NCBI GenBank assembly: GCA_020621985.1
Contig: JAHRYS010000001.1
Location: 310,001-374,000, forward strand
DNA: 64,000 bases
Reading direction: 5' to 3'
Source: Candidatus Ferrigenium altingense
Lineage (GTDB): Bacteria > Pseudomonadota > Gammaproteobacteria > Burkholderiales > Gallionellaceae
The notes beneath the pieces were generated by a model. It was not told where the DNA came from, ran no database searches, and was given only the letters and a program-made list of their open reading frames with translations. Of this stretch, positions 17,548 through 26,355 are shown piece after piece; within the stretch, counting starts at the first letter, position 1, and every line of letters begins with the position of its first letter. A program made the position numbers and the translations under genes.

Positions 17548-18282
17548 ATGCTGAAACGCCTGCGTAATCTGGTTTCCCCTCCCGCCGTCGAGCAGCGTGC
17601 CGCGCTCCTCGCCGGAAAAAATATTGCCTACACCCTGAAGCGCAGCAGCAGGCGCAGGAGCATCGGCCTGCGCATCGATGACCGCGGCCTTACCGTGAGC
17701 GTGCCGTTGCGCGCCTCGGAAAAGTGGTTGTACAGCGTGTTGCAGGACAAGGCGCATTGGGTGGTGGAAAAGCTGGATGGCTGGCAGATGCGCAAGCCGG
17801 TTGAAATCCGCTGGGCGGATGGCGAGATGATCCATTATCTGGGCGAGGCGTTGACCCTGCGCGTCGTGCCGGGCTTGTTTGCTGCGGCCCCGGCACGGCG
17901 TTGCGGCGAGCTGTCGGTGTTCATTGCCAATGACGGCGCGGCGGCGCAAATCGAGCGCGCCGTGGCGCACTGGTATCAGTCCGAGGCAGAACGGCTATTC
18001 GCAGAGCGTGTGGCGCACTACGCAGCGTTGCTGGATGTCGCGCCGCGTGTGGTCAGGCTTTCCTCGGCTAAAACACAATGGGGTTGCTGTACGGCGCGCG
18101 GCACGGTGCGCCTGAACAAACAGCTCGTCAAATTGCCGCTGCGCCTGGTGGATTACGTGGTGGTGCATGAGCTCGCGCATCTGCGCGAAATGAACCATTC
18201 GGCGGCGTTCTGGGAAGTGGTGGGAAGCGTTTGCCCGGATTACGCGAGGCTGCGCCGCGAGCTCAAGGCGGTGGCATTGTAG
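17548..18282 (+). CDS. YgjP-like metal-dependent hydrolase (DUF45/M48-like)
   Basis: The 244-residue product has the family's N-terminal YTLKRSSRRRSIGLRI segment and the zinc metalloprotease-like motif VVHELAHLREMNHSAAFW (HExxH plus a downstream His) near residue 210, followed by CPDYARLRRELK. Family members include E. coli YgjP, for which nucleotide pyrophosphatase activity has been proposed; the substrate here is unknown. The stop codon TAG is supplied by the left end of the palindrome 18279-18349. Confidence 0.87.
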   Translation: MLKRLRNLVSPPAVEQRAALLAGKNIAYTLKRSSRRRSIGLRIDDRGLTVSVPLRASEKWLYSVLQDKAHWVVEKLDGWQMRKPVEIRWADGEMIHYLGEALTLRVVPGLFAAAPARRCGELSVFIANDGAAAQIERAVAHWYQSEAERLFAERVAHYAALLDVAPRVVRLSSAKTQWGCCTARGTVRLNKQLVKLPLRLVDYVVVHELAHLREMNHSAAFWEVVGSVCPDYARLRRELKAVAL

Positions 18283-18349
18283 GGGCGAGATTCATCGCGC
18301 CCTTCTTTTGGTGCAGGATAGATCAGGGCGCGATGAATTTCGCCCCTAC
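18279..18349. repeat. Palindrome shared by the stop codons of two convergent genes
   Basis: The arms GTAGGGGCGAGATTCATCGC and its near-perfect complement (one mismatch over 24 bases) form a hairpin between convergent genes. The outer GTAG at each end supplies the TAG stop of the YgjP-like gene (18280-18282) and, on the minus strand, of cyaY (18346-18348). It probably serves as a bidirectional transcription barrier. Confidence 0.88.
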
Positions 18350-18657
18350 GGCAGGCTGATTTTCTCGCCTTGTTCCGCAAACAATTCTGCGAGTTTGCCG
18401 TACAGTTCGCTGCCGTCGCGCTGGCTGCGCCACGCGCCGTCCTGCCAGGCGTAGTGGAAGCCGCCGGACTTGGCGGCAACCCAGATTTCCTGGTTGATGT
18501 CGTGGCGGTTGATGATGATCTTCTGGCCGTTGTCGAACTCGATTTCCAGCACGTTGCCGCTGCGGTTGCATTCGACATCGCCGCCGCAGTTATCTACGGC
18601 CGTTTCGATGCGTGCCAGTGCGGCATCGGCCAGTCGGTTGAATTCGCTTTCGTTCAT
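18346..18657 (-). CDS. cyaY: Iron-sulfur cluster assembly protein CyaY (frataxin homologue)
   Basis: CyaY binds iron and modulates IscS during Fe-S cluster assembly. The 103-residue product begins MNESEFNRLADAALARIETAVD and has an acidic first helix, the strand NVLEIEFDNGQKIIINRH, and the conserved QEIWVAAKSGGFHYAW. Length is normal. It is divergent from lptM-lysA, the usual betaproteobacterial arrangement. The stop codon lies inside the shared palindrome. Confidence 0.94.
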   Translation of the reverse strand: MNESEFNRLADAALARIETAVDNCGGDVECNRSGNVLEIEFDNGQKIIINRHDINQEIWVAAKSGGFHYAWQDGAWRSQRDGSELYGKLAELFAEQGEKISLP

Positions 18658-18725
18658 TTAGAGGCTCCTAGCCTTTATAATCCGGTGCATTAATTTTGGG
18701 TAGTTAATTTTCAGGGAATGTAATC

Positions 18726-18848
18726 ATGCGACATGGCATCACTTTAGGCATTATCGTGGTTTTGGCCGTACTGCTGCAAGGCTGCGGGCACAAAGGCCCG
18801 CTTGCGTTTCCCGCGCCCGCCGCTTCACCCTCACAACAAAGCAAATAA
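18726..18848 (+). CDS. lptM: LPS translocon-associated lipoprotein LptM-like (YifL family)
   Basis: This 40-residue gene starts at the ATG at 18726. The product is MRHGITLGIIVVLAVLLQGC followed by GHKGPLAFPAP and a short polar tail. LLQGC is a lipobox with the modified cysteine at residue 20, and CGxKGPL after it is the hallmark of the YifL/LptM lipoproteins, reported to help assemble LptD. It ends two bases before lysA and is divergent from cyaY, matching the conserved order. Confidence 0.9.
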   Translation: MRHGITLGIIVVLAVLLQGCGHKGPLAFPAPAASPSQQSK

Positions 18849-18850
18849 CC

Positions 18851-20098
18851 ATGAGCGATTACTTCCATTATCAAGACAACCAGCTCCATGCCGAGCAGGT
18901 GCCGCTGGCGGACATCGCCGCGCAGTTCGGCACGCCCTGCTACGTATATTCGCGCGCCGCGCTGACTGACGGTTATCGCCAATTCAGCAACGCATTGCAG
19001 GGGCGCGAACATCTGATCTGCTATGCGGTGAAAGCCAATTCCAATCTGGCGATCCTGAACGTGTTTGCACGCCTCGGCGCGGGCTTCGATATCGTGTCCG
19101 GCGGTGAATTGCAGCGCGTGCTGGCGGCAGGCGGCGATGCGCGCAAGGTGGTGTTCTCCGGCGTGGGCAAGACCGTGGCGGAAATGCGCCTGTCGCTGGA
19201 TGCGGGCATCCTGTGTTTCAACGTCGAGTCGGCTGCCGAACTGGAGCGCCTCAACGAGGTGGCCGGGAACATGGGCAAGGTCGCGCCGGTCAGCTTGCGC
19301 GTGAATCCCGATGTTGATGCGAAGACCCACCCGTATATCTCAACCGGGCTGAAACAGAGCAAATTCGGCGTGGCCTATGGCGAAGCTATCGCGCTGTACC
19401 GCAGGGCGCGCGATCTGCCGCATCTGCGCATCACTGGAGTGGATTGCCACATCGGTTCGCAACTCACCGAGACCAGCCCGTTCATTGCCGCAGCTGAAAA
19501 AATCCTGGCATTGGTGGATGCGCTGGCCGTTGAAGGCATTCGCCTGGAGCATATCGACCTCGGCGGCGGCTTGGGCATTCGCTACCACGATGAAACGCCC
19601 CCGGCGATTGCCGATTATGTGGCTGCGTTGCTGGGCGCGCTGCACGGGCGCTGCGAAAAACTGATCCTTGAACCGGGGCGTGTATTGGTCGGCAATGCCG
19701 GCATGTTGCTGACGCGTGTGGAATATCTCAAGCATGGCGAGGAGAAAAATTTTGCTATCGTCGATGCCGCAATGAACGATTTGATGCGCCCGGCCTTGTA
19801 TGAAGCGTTCCACGAAATTTTGCCGGTGCAGAGGGAAAATGTTGCGGCGCAAAGCTATGAAATAGTCGGCCCGGTTTGCGAGACGGGCGACTTTATCGGC
19901 CATGCGCGCAATCTGGCAATCGCGCCGCAATCCTTGCTGGCCGTGCTTTCCGCCGGTGCATACGGGATGAGCATGAGCTCCAATTACAACACCCGCCCGC
20001 GTGTTGCCGAGGTGGTGGTGGATGGCGTGGCAGCGCATCTGGTGCGTGAGCGCGAAACGGTAGCGCAGTTGTATGCCGGGGAAAAAATGATTTTGTGA
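18851..20098 (+). CDS. lysA: Diaminopimelate decarboxylase
   Basis: LysA decarboxylates meso-diaminopimelate to lysine using PLP. The 415-residue product carries the PLP lysine in ICYAVKANSNLAIL, the DIVSGGELQR segment, HIGSQ, the phosphate-binding LGGGLGIRY, LEPGRVLVG, and the C-terminal active-site region GPVCETGDF and AGAYGMSMSSNYN. All hallmarks are in order and length is normal. It is co-transcribed with lptM, two bases upstream. Confidence 0.97.
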   Translation: MSDYFHYQDNQLHAEQVPLADIAAQFGTPCYVYSRAALTDGYRQFSNALQGREHLICYAVKANSNLAILNVFARLGAGFDIVSGGELQRVLAAGGDARKVVFSGVGKTVAEMRLSLDAGILCFNVESAAELERLNEVAGNMGKVAPVSLRVNPDVDAKTHPYISTGLKQSKFGVAYGEAIALYRRARDLPHLRITGVDCHIGSQLTETSPFIAAAEKILALVDALAVEGIRLEHIDLGGGLGIRYHDETPPAIADYVAALLGALHGRCEKLILEPGRVLVGNAGMLLTRVEYLKHGEEKNFAIVDAAMNDLMRPALYEAFHEILPVQRENVAAQSYEIVGPVCETGDFIGHARNLAIAPQSLLAVLSAGAYGMSMSSNYNTRPRVAEVVVDGVAAHLVRERETVAQLYAGEKMIL

Positions 20099-20257
20099 AT
20101 GTTGTAATTTACCCAAAAAATTTTTACGAAATTTGTTGCACGTTTTTTTAAACGTGGATACAGTGCCAATGCCGCAAGCGTCTTTCGCTGAAACACAGGG
20201 CGTTTGGGTGTGCAGTGAGTCGTAGTGAATGTTCTAAAATTTTTATGGAGAATGAAA

Positions 20258-20749
20258 ATGGCAACATCCGATACAAAAGCAAAAACACCCGCAGCGAAAA
20301 AAGCGGTAGCGAAAAAAGTGGTAGCCGCCAAGCCGGCAGCCAAGAAAGTCGCCGCCAAACCAGCCGCAAAGAAAGCGGTAGCCAAGAAGCCGGCAGCGAA
20401 AAAAGCGGTAGCGAAAAAAGTGGTAGCCAAGAAGCCGGCAGCCAAGAAAGTCGCCGCCAAGCCAGCCGCAAAGAAAGTGGTAGCCAAGAAGCCGGCAGCG
20501 AAAAAAGCGGTAGCGAAAAAAGTGGTAGCCAAAAAACCGGTAGCCAAGAAAGTCGCCGCCAAGCCAGCTGCAAAGAAAGTGGTAGCCAAGAAGCCGGCAG
20601 CGAAAAAGGTCGCGGTTAAAAAACCGGTAGCCAAGAAAGTAGCAGCCAAGCCAGCCGCAAAGAAAGCTGTTGCCAAGAAGCCTGCTGCGAAAAAAGCAGT
20701 GGCTAAAAAGCCGGCAGCAAAATCAGCCGGCGGAATCCTGAAAGCATAA
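20258..20749 (+). CDS. Histone H1-like Lys/Ala/Pro-rich DNA-binding protein
   Basis: The 163-residue product is almost entirely built from variations of [19 protein letters not shown] and AVAKK, resembling the C-terminal tail of histone H1 and bacterial HctB/AlgP-type proteins. Such proteins bind DNA non-specifically and can compact the nucleoid or affect transcription. The ATG at 20258 is chosen because GGAG lies seven bases upstream; an ATG at 20252 would be too close. The gene consists of direct DNA repeats of about 15-30 bp, so copy number is likely to vary between strains. It ends before a strong terminator. Confidence 0.88.
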   Translation: MATSDTKAKTPAAKKAVAKKVVAAKPAAKKVAAKPAAKKAVAKKPAAKKAVAKKVVAKKPAAKKVAAKPAAKKVVAKKPAAKKAVAKKVVAKKPVAKKVAAKPAAKKVVAKKPAAKKVAVKKPVAKKVAAKPAAKKAVAKKPAAKKAVAKKPAAKSAGGILKA

Positions 20750-20761
20750 TTTCGCCTCGCA

Positions 20762-20794
20762 GGGGGCGGTTTGGCTTTTCCGCCCTTTTTTTAT
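20762..20794 (+). terminator. Rho-independent terminator after the H1-like gene
   Basis: GGGCGG (20764-20769) pairs with CCGCCC (20780-20785) around a 10-base loop and is followed by a run of seven T residues. It lies 15 bases after the stop codon. Confidence 0.9.
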
Positions 20795-20852
20795 TTCCCA
20801 GGCGAAGCTTCAGCAACAACCTGCGTTTCACGCGGGATGTGTTTGCTCCTCC

Positions 20853-22307
20853 TTAAATCAGGAAGATTGTCGCCAATCCCAGGAAGATGAAGAACCCGCC
20901 ACTGTCGGTAATGGCGGTGATCATCACGCTGGAGCCGATGGCCGGGTCGCGGCCCAGTTTCTGCATGGCGAGCGGGATGGCCATCCCAACGGTTGCACCC
21001 ACCAGCAAGTTGAGCAGCATTGCACTGGTCATCACGATGCCGAGCGCTACGCTGTGGTAGAGGGCGTAAGCGAACAGTCCGGCAATCCCACCCCACAACA
21101 GACCATTAAATCCGCCAATCGCCAATTCCTTGAGCATCAGCCTGCGCGCATTACCCTGGGTGATTTGCCCCAGAGCCAGCGAGCGGGTGATGATGGTGGT
21201 GGTTTGGTTTGCCGAGTTGCCGGCAATGCCGGCAACAATCGGCATGAGTGTGGCTAACGCGACGAATTTTTCTATCGTGCCTTCAAAGTTGCCGATTACC
21301 CGCGAGGCGAAGAATGCGGTGCAAAGATTCAGCGCCAGCCATGCCCAGCGGTTTTTTGCGCTCTTCCATACCGATGCAAAGATATCCTCCTCTTCGCGCA
21401 AACCGGCCAGATTTAATACGTCGCTCTCTGATTCGGTGCGGATGAAGTCCAGCACCACGTTCACCGTCACCCGCCCGATCAGTTTGCCGTCCTCATCGAT
21501 CACTGGTGCGGAAACCAGGTCGTAGCGTTCAAAAGCCTGGGCGGCCTGCTCCGCTTTCTCTTCCGGGTGCAGTTGTATGGTGTCGGTCAGCATCAAGTCG
21601 CCGACAATTATTTCCGGTTCGTTGACCACGATGAGATTGATCGGCAGAACGCCCCTGAAATGGTCGTCCCGGTCTACCACGAATACCTGATCGGTGTGGT
21701 CGGGCAATTCGTCGAAGCGGCGCAGATAGCGCGATACCACCTCCAGCGTGACGTCCTCGCGGACATGGATCATGCTGAAATCCATCAGTGCGCCGACTGA
21801 ATCTTCCGAGTACGACATCGCCGCGCGCAATTGCTCGCGCTCTTCGACGGACAGCGACTTGAACACGTCGCGCATCACGTTGTGCGGCAGGTCCGGGGCA
21901 AGGTCGGCGATTTCGTCGGTGTCGAGTTGTTCGGCGGCGGCGCGCAACTCTTCGCGGTTCATGGTCGCAATCAGCGACTCGCGCACCGCATCGGAAACCT
22001 CGATCAGGATGTCGCCGTCGCGCTCCGATTTGACCAGATCCCACACCAGCAAACGCTGTTCGATGGGCAGGGCTTCAAGGATATAGGCGATGTCCGCGGG
22101 GTGCAGGCTATCCAGCTTGCGGTGCAATTCGGCGAGATGCTGCTTGTGCAACAGGGTATCGACCAGCGCGTGACGATCTTCGCGCGGTATCTCTTGCCGG
22201 TGAACGACCTCTTCCAGCAAGGCGTGTTTGTGCAGCAGCGATTCCACCTCCTTGAGGTGATGCTGCACATTCTCGGTGTAGTGATTTTCCTGGTTGATAT
22301 TGATCAT
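20853..22307 (-). CDS. mgtE: Magnesium transporter MgtE
   Basis: MgtE is a dimeric Mg2+-selective channel gated by cytoplasmic Mg2+. The 484-residue product has the N-terminal MgtE_N helical domain (LHPADIAYILEALPIEQRL), tandem CBS domains (VVDRDDHFRGVLPINLIVV and SAPVIDEDGKLIGRVTV) and a C-terminal membrane domain with five helices including MPIVAGIAGNSANQTTTIITR, the conserved pore segment, and NLLVGATVGMAIP. Full length. It converges with the H1-like gene across the terminator. Confidence 0.94.
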   Translation of the reverse strand: MININQENHYTENVQHHLKEVESLLHKHALLEEVVHRQEIPREDRHALVDTLLHKQHLAELHRKLDSLHPADIAYILEALPIEQRLLVWDLVKSERDGDILIEVSDAVRESLIATMNREELRAAAEQLDTDEIADLAPDLPHNVMRDVFKSLSVEEREQLRAAMSYSEDSVGALMDFSMIHVREDVTLEVVSRYLRRFDELPDHTDQVFVVDRDDHFRGVLPINLIVVNEPEIIVGDLMLTDTIQLHPEEKAEQAAQAFERYDLVSAPVIDEDGKLIGRVTVNVVLDFIRTESESDVLNLAGLREEEDIFASVWKSAKNRWAWLALNLCTAFFASRVIGNFEGTIEKFVALATLMPIVAGIAGNSANQTTTIITRSLALGQITQGNARRLMLKELAIGGFNGLLWGGIAGLFAYALYHSVALGIVMTSAMLLNLLVGATVGMAIPLAMQKLGRDPAIGSSVMITAITDSGGFFIFLGLATIFLI

Positions 22308-22359
22308 GGCGATGCCCTATAAATCGCGGGCTATTGTAAAGAATTCGACGTATGACTGC

Positions 22360-22377
22360 GCGGCAAATTTGGCCGGA
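22360..22377. repeat. 18 bp direct repeat GCGGCAAATTTGGCCGGA, copy 1
   Basis: This 18-mer occurs here, 44 bases beyond the stop of the first GGDEF-EAL gene, and again at 26212-26229 at the inner edge of the truncated mtgA copy. The two copies frame the first GGDEF-EAL gene. It may be a scar of the rearrangements in this region. Confidence 0.7.
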
Positions 22378-22417
22378 CGAATCTGACTGGATTCAATGAC
22401 GGGCTGGCAGGCGCGCA

Positions 22418-23192
22418 GGTATCAGGCGTATTTTGCAATCAGTTGCTCGAATTCCTTTACCGGGACAGGTTTGCTGAACAGATAACCCTGAAAGGTATGG
22501 CAGTCATTCAATTCGAGGAACTTGCGTTGCGCTTCGGTTTCCACGCCCTCGGCGATAACTGCCAGATTCATGCTCTTGGCCAGCGATATGATAATTTTGG
22601 CGATGGCCGCATCGTTGGGGTCGGTGAGCACATCGCGCACGAAGGATTGGTCGATCTTCAACTGGTACAAGGGCAGGCGTTTCAGGTAGGAGAGCGAGGA
22701 ATAGCCGGTGCCGAAGTCGTCCATGGAGAAGCTGATGCCCCGTGTTTTCAGTACGGTCATTTTTGCGATGATGTCATCCACATTATCCAGCAGCAGGCTT
22801 TCGGTGATCTCCAGCTTGAGTCTTGCGGGGTTCACACCGAAATAATCGACCAATGCCAGCACCTCTTCAACGAAAGTCGGCAGGTTGAACTGCTTGGCGC
22901 TGACATTCACCGCCAAAGTGAGGTGGGCCATTTCCGGCTGCGCCGCCCAAGTCGCCAGTTGCTCGCAGGCGGTGGCCATCACCCAGTGGCCCAAAGGCAG
23001 GATCAACCCGGATTCCTCGGCAAGCGGGATGAAATCGGCAGGAGACACCATGCCGCGCTCCGGGTGCCGCCAGCGCACCAAGGCCTCGGCACCGATCATG
23101 CGGCCCGATGAATCGACTTGCGGTTGATAGTAAAGCAGGAATTGCTCCTGCTCGGAAACGGCGCGGCGCAGATCGGATTCCAGCGCGACGCG
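22418..23192. repeat. 775 bp direct repeat, copy 1 (EAL-coding)
   Basis: The segment appears identical, by protein, antisense-frame and spot base comparison, to 26356-27130. The match starts four bases beyond the stop codon and ends at a G/A difference at 23193. Beyond that, similarity continues with scattered changes to about 23720 through the GGDEF region. The offset between copies is 3938 bases. Confidence 0.9.
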
Positions 23193-26051
23193 GGCCGTGA
23201 CCGCAGTCTGCATGGCGGGGTCGAAGAAGCGCACGGTATTGCGCCCGTCTGCCTTGGCCTGGTACAGCGCGACATCCGCCCGCTTGAGCATTTCTTCCAT
23301 CGTTCTCACCGGCCCGCGGAACAGCGTGATGCCGATGCTGGCCGTGCTGTGGTGTTCGTGGCCGTTGATGAGGCAGGGCTGCCCGAGAATCTCGCGTATT
23401 TTTTCTCCTACGGTTTCGGCCTGGGTGGCGGCGACCTGTTCGTCTTCGTCCAGGTCTTCAAGCAGGACGACGAATTCGTCGCCGCCCAGCCGCGCGGTGG
23501 TGTCGCCTTCCCGAATGCAGGTTTGCAGCCGGTTTGCCATTTCGATCAGCAGCAGGTCGCCGACAGCGTGGCCTTGGGTGTCGTTGATACTCTTGAAGTT
23601 GTCGAGGTCGATAAACAGCAGCGCACCCTGCCGGTCAGTGCGGACGCTCAGCGCAAGCGCCTGTTGCAGCCGGTCGAGCAGGAGCCGCCGGTTGGGTAAC
23701 TGGGTGAGAGGGTCGTAGAAAGCCAGGGAGTAAATCTGCTCTTCCGATTGCTTGCGCAGGCTGATATCGGCGAAGGCGGAAACGTAATGGGTGACCTGCC
23801 CGTCCGCTCCCCTTACCGCCGAGATGGTTTGCCACTCCGGGTAGATTTCGCCATCCTTGCGCCGGTTCCATATCTCGCCTTGCCAGTAGCCGTCGCATTC
23901 GAGCGCTTTGCGGATGGCCTGGTAGAACGCTGCGTCGTGCCTCCCGGACTTAAGGATAGCGGATGTTTTTCCTACTACCTCCTCGGCGCTGTAGCCGGTT
24001 ATCTCGATGAAGGCTTTATTGACGCGCTCGATGATGCCGTTGGCACTGGTGATGAACATGCCTTCCTGCGATTCGAACGCCTTTGCGGCGATGCGTAACT
24101 CCTGTTCGGCTAGCCGGTGTTCCGTCACGTCGCGGACCACTTCCAGCTTGGAAATTGTCCCATCACGGTTCTGGATAGGCGTCGCGATGATGTCGAAGAC
24201 GCGGCCGTCGGGCATGACCGGCGTGTAGCGTGTCGTCCCTCCCTCGAGGAGCACCTGCTCAATCTGGCAATGCGTGCATTGCCCGGTTGATCCGCCGAGG
24301 GATGAATAGCAAGTTTGGCCGATCTGGTCGCCGAACCACTCCTTCATCACGGCATTCATGAAGCGGACGCGGTAGTCGGCATCGACGATGAACAGCCCGA
24401 TGCCAATCTCTCCCATGGCCTCGGTGACCGACTGGTGGAAGGCGCGGCTCTCGCGTAATTCCTCTTCAGCCTGCTTGCGTTCGGTGATGTCCGTGATAAA
24501 TCCGTGCCAGAGCGTCGATCCCTCCGCCTCGCGTTGCGGCTGCGAGTCGCCCTGCAGCCAGAGCACCGTGCCGTCGTCGAATTTCACCCGGAACTCATGA
24601 TGCCATGGTGTCAAATCGCGCGCGGATACCTCGATGGATGCGAGAGTATCGTCATGGTCGTCCGGATGGATGGCTGCAAATAGTTTGGAGGCGTCCTCGC
24701 GGATTTCCTCCGGGCTGACCCGGAATAATTCGCGGATGGCATTGCTGGCAAAAGGAAGGCAGTAGCTGCCGTCCGGGCGCTGCAGGAATTGGTAAACGGC
24801 ACCTGGCACCTGGCTGGTGATGAGCTGGAGGCGGTGCAATGCTTCCTGCTGCGCCTCTTCCACACGTTTGCGCTCGGTGATGTCGCGAATGTAGGCCGTG
24901 AAAATAACGCGGTCGCTCTCGCGGATCGGCGTGATGGTCAGTTCGATTGGAAATTCAGTGCCGTCGCGCCGCAGCGCGGTAATTTCAATGCGGCGGTTCA
25001 GGATATGGGTTTCGCCGGTCTTTATATAGCGGTCAATCCCGTTTTGGTGATTGCTGCGGTGGCGTTCCGGGATCAGCAGCTCGGTCATCGTTCGCCCGAT
25101 AACTTCTGCTCTGCGCCAGCCGAACATGGCCTCTGCTGCCGGATTGAAGCCGATCAGCCGGCTTTCCGCATCGATGCTGATTACCGCGTCCAGCGCCGAG
25201 TTGATCGTCGTCCACAGGCGCGCTTCGCTTTCTGTCAATTTGCGGTTGTTGCCGGCGACAGTTTTCTGCCATTCGGCAATGGCGCGATCGGCTCTGAAAG
25301 CGGATAAAAACAGGGTTGCATACAGTGCGGCGAAGGCACCGAAGATAATCAGGGCGATATGGATGGTTTTGGCGTAGATGCGGTCAAAAGACGGCGTGAT
25401 GTCCGCATAAATTTCCAGCACCCCGATGCGCTTTTCCGCATGGGTCAGCGGCACATAGGTTGCGAGGATATGGCGATCGCGGACATCGCCGGCCGGGGTG
25501 CGGAACGTATCGCGGAATTCCAGTTGGTGCTGCGTTCCGCTTGTCAGGGCTTTCTTCGGCATTCCCGGATTCCGGCTAGTTCCGCCGATATCGTCCGGGA
25601 TTGACGAGAAGATGGTTATCCCCGACGGGTTGTACAGCTTCAGCTTGAGAATATCGTGTTCGCGAACCGTGTCCAGGGTGGCGTTGAATGGGGCGATGCG
25701 AGGGTTTGCCCGCAGGGCCTGGGTATCGAGCTCGGCGGTGGCGGCAACGTAAGCAGTGATCTGCTCGTTCATCAGTTGAATGAGGTGAATCGCAGTCTTT
25801 TCATTCTCCTGCGCGGCGATTTTCTCATGCTCGTCAAGTTGATCCTGCCGGTACAGGAATATCAGCAGGGTGGCGGTAATAAGGGTGGCCAGCAGACTGG
25901 TGATCGAGATGCGGCGCAGCAGCGGGAATCGGGTTGCCGAGAGCGCTGCACCGGCATCGGCTTTTTGGTCGTGCCCGGCCATGCGGCCATGGCGCACTAC
26001 CACGGCGCTGCCATCGGCTGCCGGCTGGCTGGATTCCTTGTCTTGTTCCAT
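22422..26051 (-). CDS. Membrane sensor with four PAS domains, GGDEF and EAL domains
   Basis: The 1209-residue product has TM1 at about 49-67, a periplasmic region to about 228, TM2 at about 229-252, then PAS domains at about 272-395, 405-526, 535-645 and 652-768, GGDEF (about 772-940) and EAL (about 955-1200). The cyclase motif LGGDEFVVLLE is intact, as is the phosphodiesterase signature AEALVRW, so both c-di-GMP synthesis and degradation are possible. The third PAS has three closely spaced cysteines (C581, C592, C595 in CYSSLGGSTGQCTHC), possibly a metal or redox site. The last 257 codons are apparently identical to those of the neighbouring gene 26360-28813. Confidence 0.9.
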   Translation of the reverse strand: MEQDKESSQPAADGSAVVVRHGRMAGHDQKADAGAALSATRFPLLRRISITSLLATLITATLLIFLYRQDQLDEHEKIAAQENEKTAIHLIQLMNEQITAYVAATAELDTQALRANPRIAPFNATLDTVREHDILKLKLYNPSGITIFSSIPDDIGGTSRNPGMPKKALTSGTQHQLEFRDTFRTPAGDVRDRHILATYVPLTHAEKRIGVLEIYADITPSFDRIYAKTIHIALIIFGAFAALYATLFLSAFRADRAIAEWQKTVAGNNRKLTESEARLWTTINSALDAVISIDAESRLIGFNPAAEAMFGWRRAEVIGRTMTELLIPERHRSNHQNGIDRYIKTGETHILNRRIEITALRRDGTEFPIELTITPIRESDRVIFTAYIRDITERKRVEEAQQEALHRLQLITSQVPGAVYQFLQRPDGSYCLPFASNAIRELFRVSPEEIREDASKLFAAIHPDDHDDTLASIEVSARDLTPWHHEFRVKFDDGTVLWLQGDSQPQREAEGSTLWHGFITDITERKQAEEELRESRAFHQSVTEAMGEIGIGLFIVDADYRVRFMNAVMKEWFGDQIGQTCYSSLGGSTGQCTHCQIEQVLLEGGTTRYTPVMPDGRVFDIIATPIQNRDGTISKLEVVRDVTEHRLAEQELRIAAKAFESQEGMFITSANGIIERVNKAFIEITGYSAEEVVGKTSAILKSGRHDAAFYQAIRKALECDGYWQGEIWNRRKDGEIYPEWQTISAVRGADGQVTHYVSAFADISLRKQSEEQIYSLAFYDPLTQLPNRRLLLDRLQQALALSVRTDRQGALLFIDLDNFKSINDTQGHAVGDLLLIEMANRLQTCIREGDTTARLGGDEFVVLLEDLDEDEQVAATQAETVGEKIREILGQPCLINGHEHHSTASIGITLFRGPVRTMEEMLKRADVALYQAKADGRNTVRFFDPAMQTAVTARVALESDLRRAVSEQEQFLLYYQPQVDSSGRMIGAEALVRWRHPERGMVSPADFIPLAEESGLILPLGHWVMATACEQLATWAAQPEMAHLTLAVNVSAKQFNLPTFVEEVLALVDYFGVNPARLKLEITESLLLDNVDDIIAKMTVLKTRGISFSMDDFGTGYSSLSYLKRLPLYQLKIDQSFVRDVLTDPNDAAIAKIIISLAKSMNLAVIAEGVETEAQRKFLELNDCHTFQGYLFSKPVPVKEFEQLIAKYA

Positions 26052-26105
26052 TGCGATTGCAGGTTGATATAAGGGGCAAATCCTATCACATAGCCTGCCT
26101 GATTC

Positions 26106-26228
26106 TCAGGGGATTTCCGCATCGTTCATGCGGCCGAGAATAATGCCGGTTTTGCGCAGCAGGCCGCGCGCTTCGCGGTGGGTGTCGTAATAGCGCGGGT
26201 CGGGCACCATCGCGGCAAATTTGGCCGG
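26106..26228 (-). pseudogene. mtgA: Truncated duplicate of the 3' end of mtgA
   Basis: This stretch matches the 3' end of the intact mtgA (35820 onward) over about 119 bases with two mismatches. It encodes the last 39 or so residues, AAMVPDPRYYDTHREARG through RMNDAEIP and stop, in the same orientation. The match begins exactly at the stop codon and breaks off into unrelated DNA near 26225. No promoter or upstream domain is present, so it cannot be functional. Together with intact mtgA it brackets a 9.6 kb block of six genes. Confidence 0.9.
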
Positions 26229-26276
26229 ATTCGGGGGCTGGGTTGCGAAAATGGAGTCAGGCGTGCTGCAAAATTT

Positions 26277-26349
26277 ATCGTTCCCATGCTCCGTGAGGGA
26301 TCGACTGGCGGCATCCAGAGCGCGCTCCCACGCAGAGCATGGGAGCGAT
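26277..26349. repeat. Inverted repeat between mtgA remnant and second GGDEF-EAL gene
   Basis: ATCGTTCCCATGCT at 26277-26290 is matched by AGCATGGGAGCGAT at 26336-26349. The arms resemble the common CGTTCCCA-type dispersed bacterial palindromes. It lies just downstream of the second GGDEF-EAL gene. The whole 26052-26359 gap thus holds the mtgA remnant, this palindrome and no gene. Confidence 0.75.
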
Positions 26350-26355
26350 ATCGAT

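Noticed and set aside
20099-20257. Riboswitch or attenuator between lysA and the H1-like gene
   Set aside because: No recognisable aptamer or leader peptide; the region looks like a plain promoter with AT-rich stretches.
19984-20676. Phe/Leu/Ala-rich minus-strand frame opposite the H1-like gene
   Set aside because: It is the complement of AAGAAAGC-type repeats and only mirrors the lysine-rich coding strand; no start context.
20270-20740. Possible CRISPR or satellite array
   Set aside because: The repeats are codon-based units of a Lys/Ala/Pro-rich protein without unique spacers.
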